A stretch of 64,000 nt of DNA from Polytrichum commune (taxonomy: Eukaryota > Streptophyta > Polytrichopsida > Polytrichales > Polytrichaceae): the NCBI GenBank assembly GCA_950295325.1, contig OX485805.1, positions 57,250,758 to 57,314,757 on the forward strand. The letters are read 5' to 3'. Made by a program: the position numbers and the translations under genes. The notes below the pieces were generated by a model, which ran no database searches, was not told where the DNA came from, and was given only the letters and a program-made list of their open reading frames with translations. Shown piece after piece: positions 23,543 to 36,175 of the stretch. Positions within the stretch are counted from its first letter, which is position 1. Each line of letters begins with the position of its first letter.

Positions 23543-24046
23543 GGGCCACTTAACACACGAGACTGAGAGCCCGTAACCATTACACTCCAAGCACTCTCAT
23601 TGATGGAAAAAGCGGAGCTGGCCCAAGTTCAGTTCACACTACACTTGAGGGACCAACAGAGTATGTGAATGCAAGATGGATGTAAAGTGTACATGGATTC
23701 CTACATGGCATCGAATGTATCATGTTTCATAGTCACCTAGACTAATTTCTAAAACCACCTCTTGGAGATAGGCCGGCCTAACACCAAACCATGAGACCAT
23801 GGCACTCCAAACGCTCACAACCCGCTGATTTCTTCAATTTTATCATGTTTGAGGACCCACAAAAATAGAATGTCACTGAAATAGCATTTGGTTGAGAGCC
23901 CCGTCACATATGACTCCACACTACACTTGAGGGTCCGTGACCACACTACATGATTTTGGAGGTGTGTTGGGACGGCCTTTGGACACTTTCTTTTGGGCTC
24001 TCGCAACATCATGGTCACGGTTCTTGGCTTGTGCGTGAAGTGGCCC
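23543..24046. mobile_element. MITE family A, copy 3
   Basis: The left end GGGCCACTTAACACACGAGA and the right end, read inward, GGGCCACTTCACGCACAAGC are imperfect inverted repeats of about 38 bp, each followed by an AGNGCCNGTAACCAT/CCGTGACCAT block. The flanks are TGA and TAA. It is closely similar across its length to the copy at 42483. Non-coding. Confidence 0.8.
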
Positions 24047-24680
24047 TAAGGCCACTTGTCCTAGTAAGGTAGAGGGTGCTTAAACCAACACTTTAAGCTA
24101 TTGCACATACATATGGCTATATGGTTGATACATAAAATATATATTCATATTAGCCTTTGGGCTAAACATACGTACCAAGAAAGAAAAAATATTTTTAGTC
24201 TCAATTGAATATTCGATGAATATTCAAAGTCAAAACTACTAGCTTCCTTAAACCAATCCATAGGCCCCGTGTATGGTCACCTCACATATGATGAGGACCC
24301 CCACCTTCATTGCCTAGAACCAACACAACATAGTTGGGTACTAGACCCAAAGTACATCAAAGCCCAAGTAGTAATGGTACGCAAAGCCACACGGCTACCT
24401 CCACGATCCCACCCAGTTCGCTTGCAAAACCATCACCATGCATCCTGGGAACCAACCCCCTTGCATCCCGGGAAATGACCCTTTTGTGCTTTGTGGGCCT
24501 ACCTCCTTGGCGTTGTGAATAGAATGGCTAGAATAGGCATTGACAAGCCACCTTAATCCCACCTTGAACCAACCCGAGATAGAATGGAGCATGTTACCTA
24601 GCCTACATGGAGGTAGTGGAGGCCGCTATGAGGTGGCATCACTGATGGCACCTAAAACCGTCATTCCGTGAGCCTAGAGA
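24047..24680. other. Intergenic, no gene recognised
   Basis: Overlapping short frames on both strands in a moderately GC-richer stretch. No family recognised. Confidence 0.45.
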
Positions 24681-25060
24681 ATCACCACCCATCCTGAAAA
24701 ACGGATGACTTGAACTTATATTGTGAGAGGCAGCTTGCAAAAGTGCCCCACCCATCCTGCAAAATGGATGATTTGTTGATAGGGCCGGCTTGGAAGTTGA
24801 GGTTGGCTTGCAAATTGGGGTCATTTTGCAAGTCAGAGCTCCACCCCCAAAACAAAAAAGGAGCCCCCTAAACAACAAAGGACAAACTCCATATTCCTCT
24901 CCGATTTCCAAGGTGCCAATGAGATTCATCTTGCTTTTGTTTCTTCCTTGTTTTATCACCTTGTATACAAGTCATGGGTGGGTCACCCGGCTTGCAAACC
25001 GGATGACTTGAACTTATTGTGAGGATGATCCACCCTGCATTTTGTAGGATGGGTGGTGAT
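24681..25060. mobile_element. MITE-like element, family E
   Basis: The ends ATCACCACCCATCCTGAAAA and, read inward from the right, ATCACCACCCATCCTACAAA are inverted repeats enclosing about 380 bp. Internal copies of CGGATGACTTGAACTTAT occur near both ends in direct orientation. No target-site duplication was identified, and the small frames inside are not recognisable. Confidence 0.6.
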
Positions 25061-25494
25061 GTAAAACCATCAAAATAAAGAGGGCTTTTGGTTTACTCTA
25101 TTGGTGTCAGGTGGGCAAGCAGGTGTAAAAGGCAGGTGGTACGATTCCAAGGAGTGCGGGGGACAGGGGGAGCGTCCCATCAAGGACGGCCCCATCCGTG
25201 CATGGTTCTACTGCAAGGCTGTCCTTGTCCTTGAGAATTGTCCTAGCGAATACGGATGAAAACTGTTGTGTAGGGATGGATGACCCTCTTACTTTCAACG
25301 TTAGCTTCGGAATGGGAATCCATGGCGCCGTGCCCGACTGAGCCTACTAGGTAATAATGGAGTCAAAAAACGGTTTCAAATATACGTTTTCCTTTATACG
25401 GTTGGCTCCAAGTGAATGAGTGAGTGAGTGAGTCCATGCAGTCCGGGAAGTTGACATTATGTTTATCATATAATAATCAATATATGTTTGTTAA
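25061..25494. other. Intergenic, no gene recognised
   Basis: A minus-strand frame of 63 codons is present but unrecognised. A short GAGT tandem run lies near 25416-25432. Confidence 0.45.
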
Positions 25495-25700
25495 CTTTCA
25501 TTCAACTCCGCCAGAAAATAGCCCGTCCAAAGGGTTGCAAATCTAATATGATAGTAGCTCATGGCCCGATGAGAAGCTATAGATTAAAGTATTTTCCTTG
25601 AACCTTGTGGCTTGGTTTTAGTGACATGGAAAGCCCGTGCCGCCAATGGGCTGCCCTTGAGGCTCATTTCCATGTGCTAGAATGTGGTTTTAGGACAACA
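25495..25700 (+). repeat. Dispersed repeat R3, copy 1
   Basis: Aligns with 27100-27300. Shared blocks are CNAGAAAATNG, AGGGNTTGCA, GTGACATGGAAAGCC/GTCACATGGAAAGCC and CCATGTGCTAG followed by AATGNGGTT. Element class unknown. Confidence 0.55.
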
Positions 25701-27099
25701 AATAAGATGCGGTCCCATTGACTTATGTGTGCGACTCGCCCCCACTGACCTATATGCATCGATTGTTACGATTAGTGCTCCCATTGATATATGTAACTTA
25801 CACTTGCAACCACCACCAATTTTTTACTAGATTTTAAGACTCCTAGGAAAAATAGCAAGACTTTGTAGTCCTTCGGAACGATACATCGAAACTCCATGTT
25901 CACTCATACAACTTTCCAACACATGTTTAGAGAAAATCACTCTGTCAGTTACCATCCACAAACAATTCTAACTTGACGTCATATAACTTGGAATGCCTCC
26001 TCGCTCAACATCGTCATGCTAGACATCCAAAATCTAGTAACCTACTCATATACACTCCTAGCTATTATATATATATATATATACAAGAGGCCAAACTTAC
26101 AGCCACCGAATCCTCAAAACACGTACAAGACCAATTCCCACATACAATCTATTTTTGAATAACACACAAGCTACACACCAAAAAACGACTTATAGAGGCT
26201 ACCAAGGAGGACTTCTCATGCTTATTCATAACAAACATGCATACCCAAACAACCTATCTACAGTAACTACTCATGCAATGATATCACCATTCCTCCAAAT
26301 ATTTCACATAGCTAACCAACCCCTTCAACTATGACTACTAATTAACTTATGTATACTATCATACAAACCTCGGGGGGTTCACTGGCGAAAATCGTAGAAC
26401 AACGTGCAATAAAAAATAGGGTCCAATATATTCATTGTAGATGAATTTTGGAAAAAATGTACATGTAAAATAGGGGATTTTAAAATAATGAAACATGTTT
26501 ACATGTAAAATACCATCACATATAATATTTTAAGCTTTTTACATGTAGAATACCACCACCTTATAATCTTTTGTGCAAGGTAAATAACCCCCCTAATAAA
26601 TAGGTCCCGAACGCACGTGTATGCAAAATATAAGAGGGACTGAACCCCCCGAGATACAAACAAAAAACATACTAGTCATTTCTACCATCCAACATGCCAT
26701 TGCTGACCAAATAAATACCCACCCTTATCACACATACATTCTCTACGAAGACTTCGGCCGAGATATTGCTTTCATTGGTAGACAAAATGACCACCAAATA
26801 ACACCACCACACATACTAATGTATATCCCAACACATACTACCTTCTCCAAACAAGAAGGGCACAACTACACACAAAACATGTGGACATGGAATTTTGGTG
26901 AAATCTAAGTATACAATTTCAAATGTTTTCCTATACAATGTCATTTGAGACATTTCCTTAACATTTTTCTGAAGTCTATAAAACCTCAAATATATGTCCT
27001 ATAAAATATCGGAGGTTGACAATGTGTCAATTTTTAAAATTATCATCCTTTCAAATATTACATTTAAAACAAATCTATAGACTTTCAACTTCATTTTTG
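25701..27099. other. AT-rich intergenic DNA
   Basis: No gene recognised. It contains a (TA)n tract at 26066-26083 and several short direct repeats of the ACATGTAAAATA type around 26460-26560. Confidence 0.5.
26066..26083. repeat. (TA)n microsatellite
   Basis: Nine uninterrupted TA units. Confidence 0.95.
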
Positions 27100-27300
27100 G
27101 AAGTTGATCTCATCATGTTTATTATATAATCGAGGCGGCTTGTGGTTCCCACTAGAAAATGGAAAGGGATTGCATGTCTTATAGGCGATAAGTATGGAAC
27201 ACGTTTTTCTTTAAAAGTTTGGGGTTGGTAGTCACATGGAAAGCCATGTGGCCATGGTGTGGCCTCGAGGCATGTTCCCATGTGCTAGTCACTAGAATGC
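27100..27300 (+). repeat. Dispersed repeat R3, copy 2
   Basis: Diverged relative of 25495-25700 in the same orientation, 1.6 kb away. Confidence 0.55.
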
Positions 27301-27435
27301 GGTTGAAGCTTAATAATGGGGTTATGGTTGCAAGGACCTAATTGTGTTATTTTTTCTATTTTAAATTGTTTTTCTATTTTTCTTTTTAAACGTGGAGCAT
27401 GTAAGATGAAAGCTTAGGCACCACAAACCATGGTA

Positions 27436-27691
27436 AATAAATAAATAACCAACGTTGGGCAATCCAACGTGATTTTGAGCATGTTGGCCCTACCCTGCTC
27501 AAGAATCCTTTTGATGCAGGGTGGGATTTATTGTCTACCTTGTAGTGGGTGGGCTCTTGGCTTTCTACCTACTTAGCTAGGTTTTCCCGTCAAGTAGAGA
27601 GAAGATTTCACAGCGGGAATCGAACCGCCAACCACTTCATTCGGAAATGGGTACCTCTCCACCATCACCTGGTAGTTTACGGTCATCTCGG
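27436..27691 (-). mobile_element. SINE family 2, copy 2
   Basis: A 256-bp minus-strand SINE with A box TGGTGGAGAGG (27654-27664) and perfect B box GGTTCGATTCC (27616-27626). The 3' stem-loop ACGTTGG-ATTGC-CCAACGT is fully paired, followed by TGG and a TTAT/TTTA tail. The flanking 16-bp direct repeat ACCACAAMCCATGGTA (one mismatch) is at 27420-27435 and 27692-27707. This copy is the best preserved of the three around the promoter. Confidence 0.92.
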
Positions 27692-27707
27692 ACCACAACC
27701 CATGGTA

Positions 27708-28500
27708 CAATATATACACATCATGTAAGCTGTAAAATAAGACAATAATCTTTGTCCTTTGCCCTTGTTATGGAATACCGCTAGGGTTCATTTGAGTTTA
27801 GGGCCTTGATCAAGTGCGAACTTTCTCTCTCTCTCTCTTTGCAACTATGGTAAGTTTTATGTGCCTTCAAGTGAGAGTTCGTTACACCTCACAATTATCA
27901 TCATGCTCTCAAATTTATGGAATAGTTGGCATGGACACATAACTTGGGGCATACTTCCATGTTCCATGTGCATGCCATCAATGGCGAAGGAAATTAGACT
28001 TTAAATGCTATGGATGTGATTTTCTAACATTTTTTGGCCAAGCATTTTCATAAGTGTTGTCATTGTCATTGATTCATTTTGAACATGAGTGGAGTCCTCA
28101 AACTTTATATCTAAAGTTTTAGAAAAGATTAATTACATGATTAGGTGATTTTTGGAATATTTAATTGAACGAATATGCCATCATTAAAAAAAAGTAGTAA
28201 TGTCAAATCGAACAATCTTGTGTCTCAACCCACATGTTTATGCGCATAAAGTTTTATAGATCAAATCATAGACATGTATTTCTAAAGTAGAGAGGCGGTC
28301 AACTCCCTCTGCAAACTTCAACTTCTTGTTTGTCCTTCCGTTTCTAATTTTTTTTTTAATGGTTTGATTCCTTTTACAATGAAGCTTCTTTGTGTATGTG
28401 TCACCCATAAAAGCGGTATGAATAATTATCATTATTATTATAAATCAAATTTTTTCTACAATAGTGTCATATATGAATTTATTGTCCTCCATGTAAAAGT
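27708..28500. other. Intergenic, no gene recognised
   Basis: AT-rich with a short CT tract near 27823-27839. No recognised content. Confidence 0.5.
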
Positions 28501-28574
28501 AAAGCACACTTCCATGCTAAAAACATGGATTTAAATTATGTCATTCAATTCGGCCACACATGGAAGTGTGCTTT
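28501..28574. repeat. Perfect 16-bp inverted repeat
   Basis: The arms AAAGCACACTTCCATG (28501-28516) and its exact complement (28559-28574) enclose a 42-nt AT-rich loop. It could be a tiny MITE or a hairpin RNA. No duplication flanks it. Confidence 0.85.
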
Positions 28575-31500
28575 GATTAATATGTACATCCCTTGTGTAA
28601 ACCTTGCTCCACCTTTATGTTAAGTCACACGTATCCTCATGAGGGTGTGTCTTGAGACATTGGGATTGTCATTGAGCTCCCGTGTTGTGAAAATAGGCAC
28701 GTGGCTCGATGACTAGTCCAATGCACTTCAACTCCACAACAAGATACTCATGTGTGCTCGTTCGGCATGGAGGTGAACTTTAGGGCACATGGATTTGATA
28801 TAGTGTGCACTGCACTATTTGTCATTGGCTAACATTGCTTGGTCTGTAGATCCAGGGTGGTGGGCCTAGACCTCGGGAACCTATATACAATGGAAGAGGT
28901 GGTGGTGGTGAGGCCATTGCCCCTCCGTTCCCCATTATCCTTTCCCAAAGAACACTCTAACATAAATAGCCATATGTCAAAGGACCCCCCCCCCAAAAAA
29001 AAGAAACAAACATGTGACAATAGAAGTAGGAAACGCATGTGAATTTGGGGGGGGGGGGGGGAGCTAGGGGGGTTATGAACATGGACATGGGCATATATGC
29101 ATATGGTGGGTACAGACATGCATGGGGCATATGTGATTGCATGGGTTGACATAGAATATTAATTCGTATGCACATGTGTATTGGGTCGGGACAACACATG
29201 TCCAAGCTAGTGGGATACATGGTGCTACATAGATACTACACCTAAAGCCTGTGGAAATCATTCTATGTGTCATAAAACAACAATTATCCATTTATAAAAC
29301 ATTATGAGGGTGTCCCTAGCAGTTATGTTCAATTTGGTAGAATTCTAGTTCATTTTGAGAGAAAAATTAAGTAACACTACCCAACGGAGTCCAACTCCTT
29401 AAAGAAAAATAATTCAACATATATTGCACATGAATTATCATACTCAATATAAGCAAGATGGACTCACATTCACATCGATCTTTGAACATCGATGTGTTTT
29501 ATGTATATATTCTTTTTCTTTTTAACACTAGCCATTCGCAAGCATGTTAATTACATGTAGCGGTTATAAGAAACATGACAACTTGTTAGTTATTTTTGTT
29601 CGTTTGAAGATGCCTTTAAAGTTTGGCCACCCTTTGTAAATTGGGAATGGACATCATTGACTTATTTAGTACCTAGTACAAGAAGACGGTTTTGGTACTA
29701 AGTAGAAGAATAGTGTCATAGAGCCCACCATGGCGAGAAGTTGGAAATGGCCATATCGGTGAACGGCCTCACATTCATACTAGGTACAATCAATGGTCCT
29801 TTTTAAACATGTAATACACTAAACATGACATCTTGGTTGGGTCACAATTTTCATTACATATTAGACATTATTATTTAAATACAAAATTAACACAAGTAGA
29901 CCCTAATGGATCGTGATCTTTAAATGTCAACGGTGTACTTTGAAAGTTGAGATAATTAACAAACATGACTTTCAATGCTCAAATGTTGTCACACATTTAA
30001 AGAAACATTTTTGTGGAGAATCTTTAATGTTACATTCATGAAGTTGAGTGTTGAATGTTAACATCTTCACATGCTCATAAACCATGTTTTCACGTGATTT
30101 AGTTCATAATGAGGGACTATCTATTGGAATTGTGTTCAAAGGACCAAAGGTAGCTTTTGTGCGCCAATGTTTGTAAGGAATTGTAACATACAAGGATGTG
30201 TAAAAATTATGTGTAGGATCTCTCTCACACACACATATAAAAGTTTCACGAAAAAATCATGTAATAAATGAAAAAAACCCAAAGTTGATTGGTACATTAT
30301 GGTAACAATACCAACCCTACTTGTTCACCTCCACCCTTAAAATCTTATGAGTTTAGTTGCCCATGGGTGTCGAACTACATACCACATAGAGTTCACTAAA
30401 ACCACCCCATCATGCATATATGCCCAACTTCGTGACGCATATATTAGTAAACACCAAAATATTGTACACTCGTTGGCCAATACATGGTCCTAGACCTAGA
30501 CCCTCGATGTTTCTCCCCAAAAAAAAATCCACCTCCGATATGAAGCAACATCACTTGTCCCATAGACATGCTCCGTAAAATTGCTTCGGTTTAATTTCTC
30601 TCTCTCTCTCATAAATGAATCAAACATGTAACAAAATATAACCCTAAAGGCTTATTACTTTAGGGTTGGGTAAGTTTTGCCAAACAAATATCCACCATAG
30701 ATCCGGTTCTATACATCTATAAACAAGGATTGTTACCTAATCATATATTAAGTGAATGGCCATATAGACTCTCCTTTCAAAGGCTAAGTTATAGTGGCAT
30801 TTTACCCTAACTAACTTATGGCATTAGTGTAAGTCGTGCAGACTTGTGGGAGGTGTACGCTACCTCCTCAATTTTCGATCACACAATGTTTAAATGGCTA
30901 AGGAACATGTAGAATACTCATTGATAGTTTGGGTATTCAATGATACAAAATGTATGAATATGCCGTACTTGATTGTGTGACATAGATAACAATTGGGATA
31001 TGTTGTTATTCACCTCATATACGTTACTAACCCATTCTTTGAACTTGGTTGGTGGCATGGGCACATGTGAGGCGGGCCCTTCACAAATTCAACAACACTC
31101 TTAGGTTTTGTATATCATCTTCTTTCAAATATATTATGTGTATTATGCTTAGGTGTTCTACAAAATGATGAGGAATACATAGCATTTTTTTATTTGTGAT
31201 TGAACCTTGGAGTACATTTTGAACGTGTCTTAAATACTTTCTTGGGTTTGACGTTGTAAGCATTGGATATGGCATGTAACAAATTGTTTAAGGGTACAAA
31301 TGATACGACCTTAGTAGTTTGGATGCTCAAGGGTTTTAACTTTTTAGATACATACCAAGTTGAGACAGTGACAAAAGTATAGAGATAATTATGCAATGAT
31401 ATGGTCATGAGAGATGGTCCCACCCACCCTCATGGGTTTTGAAATATACATAAATATGTAGAAGAATGGTTTGGCCTTTGAATAAGAGGATGTATTAAGA

Positions 31501-33499
31501 AAGAACTATGCTTGAAAATAAGCTTAGATCTACTCAATAAATGCCCAACTCTCTCATAGAATCAACTTCTCTTAAATTGGTTGCATTTTCATCATGATTT
31601 CAACTTGTTTATTTATTGGAGGTTCCTAGTAGAGGAATATTAATAAGTTAACAAGGGTTACTTTTCTTGGAAATGACTACATATCAAGTTTTCAATAATA
31701 TATTCTCATTCTTTTGTCTCCCAAAGGCCCATCCATTAGGGCTTATTTGATTTTCAAAGGTTAGATTTGTAAGACCAAATGGTATGATCCATTGGTATGT
31801 AGTTTCAAGAATATCCATACAAGTGACAAATGATCTATGTTTAGTATGTGATGCTCGTTTAGAAAATGGGACAACAATGGCATAAGAACGAAATGGGAAC
31901 TTCAATGTTATGTTAATAAGTGGCATGTGATGTTTGTTCACCAATCCCTTTACCTAGGATTGCGTGGACATGTGGGCACATGGTTGGCTTTCTTATGGTT
32001 AATGAGCGATAATAACAATTAAGACGGGTCTCATTTACGCCATGGTACGCATTGAATCCTCGTTCAATTCATTCACTTTATAACACATCATCAACTTTAC
32101 AAAAATTGTCCAAGAGTTTCCTTGGGCTATCATGCTAATTGTCAATACTTGATTCAAGTAAAAGAGTACCCTAATTATGAAAGATAAAACATAACCAACA
32201 TGCTAGAAACAAAGATTTCGGAAATTAATCCTAAAGATATTGTGCTATCTATCTTGTGTACACAACACGAATAACACACATCATAGATGAGCCAAAATTA
32301 TATGATTGGCATAACTTATTGATTTCTATGGAGGTTCAATGTTGTGAGAAATGACTTGTGGACACTTTTAGGTGTCAATTATATTTGGTTGGGATATTCA
32401 TGTAAATTTGGAACTATAGGTTCGACAATTCTACCTTAAAGAGATACACCACTCGAAGATTGAAAGTTTATGGAATGATAACGTAGGGGAAAAAGGGTTC
32501 ATCGGTTGGGAGGCTAACTAGGAACCATAAACACCATAGTAACACCCCTCCCCACTTAAACAAATGTTTTTTAAATACTTATAAAAACTTTCAAAAATAC
32601 CTCCAACTAGTAGTAAAGAGGATTGGATTGATGACGTAACGAGCAACTTTTGTTCTTAGATAACTTGAAGGGTTGAATGATCAACGCCTCGTCTCCACCG
32701 CATGTGACCTATGGATGACATACTCGTACATGATTTTCTCTATTAAAGTACAAATTTAAAGAGCATATCCAACACTAGAGTGATACGTCAAGTATGTTCT
32801 TGGCAAATTTATTAGACAAGACATGTCCCATCCCAAAAGTTCAAGCTCACAAGACTTTTTACAAGATGTTACTTGTAGAAGATAGGGAACCTCTTCAATT
32901 TATTACGGGAATTGTAGCTCCCTATCATTGGTTGTCTTCCGCTAAATAGTATTGTATATCACAATAGTAGATTTTCAATTCATATTCATAGATTTCAAAC
33001 CCGTATATTGAAAGAGAACCAATAGTACTTGAATTGCAATTACTATAGCAGTTGGTGTCTTGAGAATATTTTTTATTTACATGTTATATATGTCTACAAC
33101 AATAATTAGTATTATATTAAGAAGCACTTAGTAACTTGTTTGTTTAGGTTATGTTTGAGGATTGATATTACTACACCAACATTCCCTTTGAGGTAGATTC
33201 AGAAAGGACACTAAGGACACTTAAGAGGGGAGTCCCACCCATTGATGATGGAACGTAACATGCAATTTATTTTTATTGAAACATGTTGTAGATCCCTTGA
33301 TAGTATGATAATTACGTCAACTTTATGCAATCATGTTTTGGCTGACGTCAAACACGTCCGCTTTAATTCAACAAAAGTGGAGGGAGGGGGGCGATGGCAC
33401 TTAAACTATCCTTAAACATCAGAGCTATGTGTAAAGTCATTCAAAGATGGACAAATGTATGAGGTTGACCCTTCTTTGAGAGAATTTCCTATACATTGC
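28575..33499. other. AT-rich intergenic DNA, long anonymous stretch
   Basis: No gene, RNA or paired repeat recognised. A C10 run at 28985-28994 and a G15 run at 29047-29061 face each other 52 bp apart. Minus-strand frames of 64-86 codons between 31081 and 31944 lie near one another and could be remnants of an old coding element, but I recognise none. Confidence 0.45.
29047..29061. repeat. G15 homopolymer facing a C10 run
   Basis: Fifteen consecutive G. The complementary C10 at 28985-28994 allows a short G:C hairpin. Confidence 0.9.
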
Positions 33500-33790
33500 T
33501 TGTCATGTGTCAGAGCATGTTTTGAAAGTAGGGTGAAATTCCTTGAACCTCCTCTTGCTATTTCGAAAACTTTGAGATAACTCTAGAACCTAAATAAAGG
33601 TTTTTTAATGGGATCTACGGCCTTGAATCCCATATTGGCCTATGCAAGGTTGGTTTGGCACAACACCCATCCTTGTACGACGAGCTATAAATTTAGTTTC
33701 TTTATAGCCCGACACCACTCTCTGAGCATGTTCATTTTAATTAGTTTATCAAGTACTGAGCTTGAGTTACTTTTGATGCATTATTGTTGG
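33500..33790 (+). repeat. Dispersed repeat R2, copy 2
   Basis: Counterpart of 16430-16700 in opposite orientation. A 124-codon frame starts at 33608 with ATG GGA TCT and overlaps the shared block. The corresponding frame in the other copy is also open, but no protein family is evident. Confidence 0.6.
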
Positions 33791-35065
33791 TGTTTCAAGC
33801 GTATAGGTGAGTTTACTCATGGCAATTGCACTTTTAGTTCGGACTCAATTCTTGAGTACGAACAACATAAGACACATGTGGGCCTTATAGGGTCACTCTT
33901 CTTGATGAGACACATTTATTTGAGTAGTACATGGCAAGGTTGTAGTCAAGAATGGACAACAAAAAGCCATGTGTTACACTGAGATTGATCATTGGACTAT
34001 TTGCTCAAAATATAGACACTATTCTAGGTTCAATGTTTTAACATGAATATAGTAAGGGCTTATGTGATCACTCAGTAAAAGAGGTATAGAACCTGCATTC
34101 TGACCTCTCGTTAACCTCTAAAGAATGCAAGGTGTATTTATATTTTTGTTTATACGAAATATGTGACAATTGTTATGAACCCCAACAATTATTAGAACAA
34201 TATTTTTATATATTATGTGGTATTCAATCCTTGTGTAGCACAACTTTTATAGAGATTAAGGATTTTTTCTTCTTCATATATGACATTGGTGATTGGATAT
34301 ACATGGGTACATATTTGAGTCTAGTTCATCTATACAAACTCAAATCTTCCTATAATCAATCTACATGTATATGTCGTATGAATAAAATATCAATGGGTTT
34401 GTTTCGGTCTAGAATATCGTTGAGTGATCTTAATATCTAGAAACATAGACAAGCCTCTTGGACATCAATGGGTTAACTAGATGAGACGATCCTCAAGCAA
34501 ATCCAACGGCCACAATTATATGTGGAGCTAGAAGTGCCAACAATAGGGTCCGCCTACCTTACACGTACATACGTACATACTATGTCCAAGAAATGATGAC
34601 TACGGATATGATATTTTTAAAAAGAACCAAAAATCTACGCTACACTAGAAGCAACTCCAAGTCTAAGAGAAAAAGAGTGAAGGCTTCACCCAAAAAAATA
34701 AGGTTCTATTACAAGCTACCTTCCCCGCAAAGTATTTCCCCACAAGTCATGCATTGGATTGTGCACACAATGTGAGGGCGTAATTTTTCTTTCTTTCTTT
34801 CTTGGATTGTGCACTTGTGTGTCACAATCACTTGGGATGAAAAATAAATAAAAAATAAAAAATAAAGATTGGTTCAAAGAAGAAGAAGAGGGATCGCGGT
34901 CAGAGTTTTTATGCCACTCTTTCTACTGTAGCTTTATTTCTTAGCGTTAGCCAAATGGCCAAATGGCCGTATGGCAACCCACAATAATATCACCGTCCAA
35001 AAATCCCTTAGAGAGAAGGAGTGTGCGATGCATCATCTTGAATGCACCTATTGGCATGTGATTTA
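33791..35065. other. Intergenic, no gene recognised
   Basis: Plus-strand frames of 60-102 codons, AT-rich and unrecognised. A short CTTT run lies near 34788-34802. Confidence 0.45.
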
Positions 35066-35347
35066 GGGTTGCTTTTTACACTATAGCTTGAGGGCCCTTG
35101 GCCCATGCATAGAAATTATGTGATTGATTAAGAAGTCAGCATGGATACGTGGACTGTTTATTGATATCAAGTGTCCATAAAATATGTTGTGGTTTCTCAA
35201 CATGGTCCACTTTCACTTTACACTAAGCTTGAGAGCCCATCAACTATGTAATTGGATTCTTATTTTCCACAGTACAACCTTTGGATGGTTTTCAAGGGCC
35301 CTTAGGTTTTCATGGTCAGGGGTCTTGATCCGTGTGTAGAGTGGCCC
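35066..35347. mobile_element. MITE family A, short copy with intact TTA duplication
   Basis: A 282-bp element whose left end GGGTTGCTTTTTACACTATA and right end, read inward, GGGCCACTCTACACACGGAT are family A termini. Exact TTA triplets flank it at 35063-35065 and 35348-35350. This is the duplication expected of PIF/Harbinger (Tourist) MITEs and the best evidence for the family's class. Confidence 0.78.
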
Positions 35348-35696
35348 TTAGTAACCTCACTTGGATAGTATGTATGAATCAAAGACCCCTACATTCACAT
35401 ATTAAAATTTGAGATTACTTCCAGGTTTGAAAAACAAAAGACAAACGGAACATTGATGTTCATATTTACATTGACTTGGGATATCCATTCACCATCTCCT
35501 ACACATGGCCACATGGACATGGGAGAATGTCATGGTCATGATAGATACACTCACCTTATTCCACTTGAGTCTTTTAAAAGTATAAGATTTTCAACAATAC
35601 GATTGCCTAGTACACTGCATTTAATTACATTATACGACGTGTCACTCAAAGAAGAACGTACCTGACTAATAATAAACACATGGGCAACACTAACGG
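35348..35696. other. Intergenic, no gene recognised
   Basis: A short stretch between two MITEs. A 70-codon plus-strand frame is unrecognised. Confidence 0.45.
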
Positions 35697-36175
35697 CCAC
35701 TTTACACTATACCATTTTTATGGTACTTACGGAATTTGCAAAGGGCCTAGACTATGTAGATGCCTAGAGGTCTCAAAGTGTCACATCTACTCAATATGAT
35801 ACTATTCGTCAACATAAGTAGCCATCTAAAGTGAACATATTTATATTATGACATTTAGCGTAGCACATTGGAATGTTTGAGGTGATAAGTCTGCACTTTA
35901 TTATGCAAGAGAAAGATATTTTCTTTGCATACTAGTGCCAAGTGTCAATTGTGTACACTTTGGTCATATTGCAGGCCATTGTGTAACATATGCATACACC
36001 TAAGAACATTGTTGAACTTACTCGTGTTGCCAAGATATTTGTATGCACATTTGAGCGCCAAATATCATGAGGTGACACTAACGGTGAAGTTGTCGATCAT
36101 TATTGTAACATAGCATATGCCTCAAATTAGGGTAAGTGACACTATTATGCACTATCATAAACAATGTAGACCTCG
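35697..36175 (+). mobile_element. MITE family B, copy 2
   Basis: Aligned with 51318-51900 in the same orientation. Shared blocks are GAAGGGCCTA/AAAGGGCCTAGACTA, GATGCCTAGAGGTCTCAAAG, TCACAT...AATATGATACTAT, CATATGCATACACCT-like text, and GGGTAAGTGACACTATTA near the right end. The ends are less conserved than in copy 3. Non-coding. Confidence 0.65.

Noticed and set aside
25107-25298. 63-codon minus-strand frame in a GC-richer patch
   Set aside because: No recognisable motif and no splice or repeat support.
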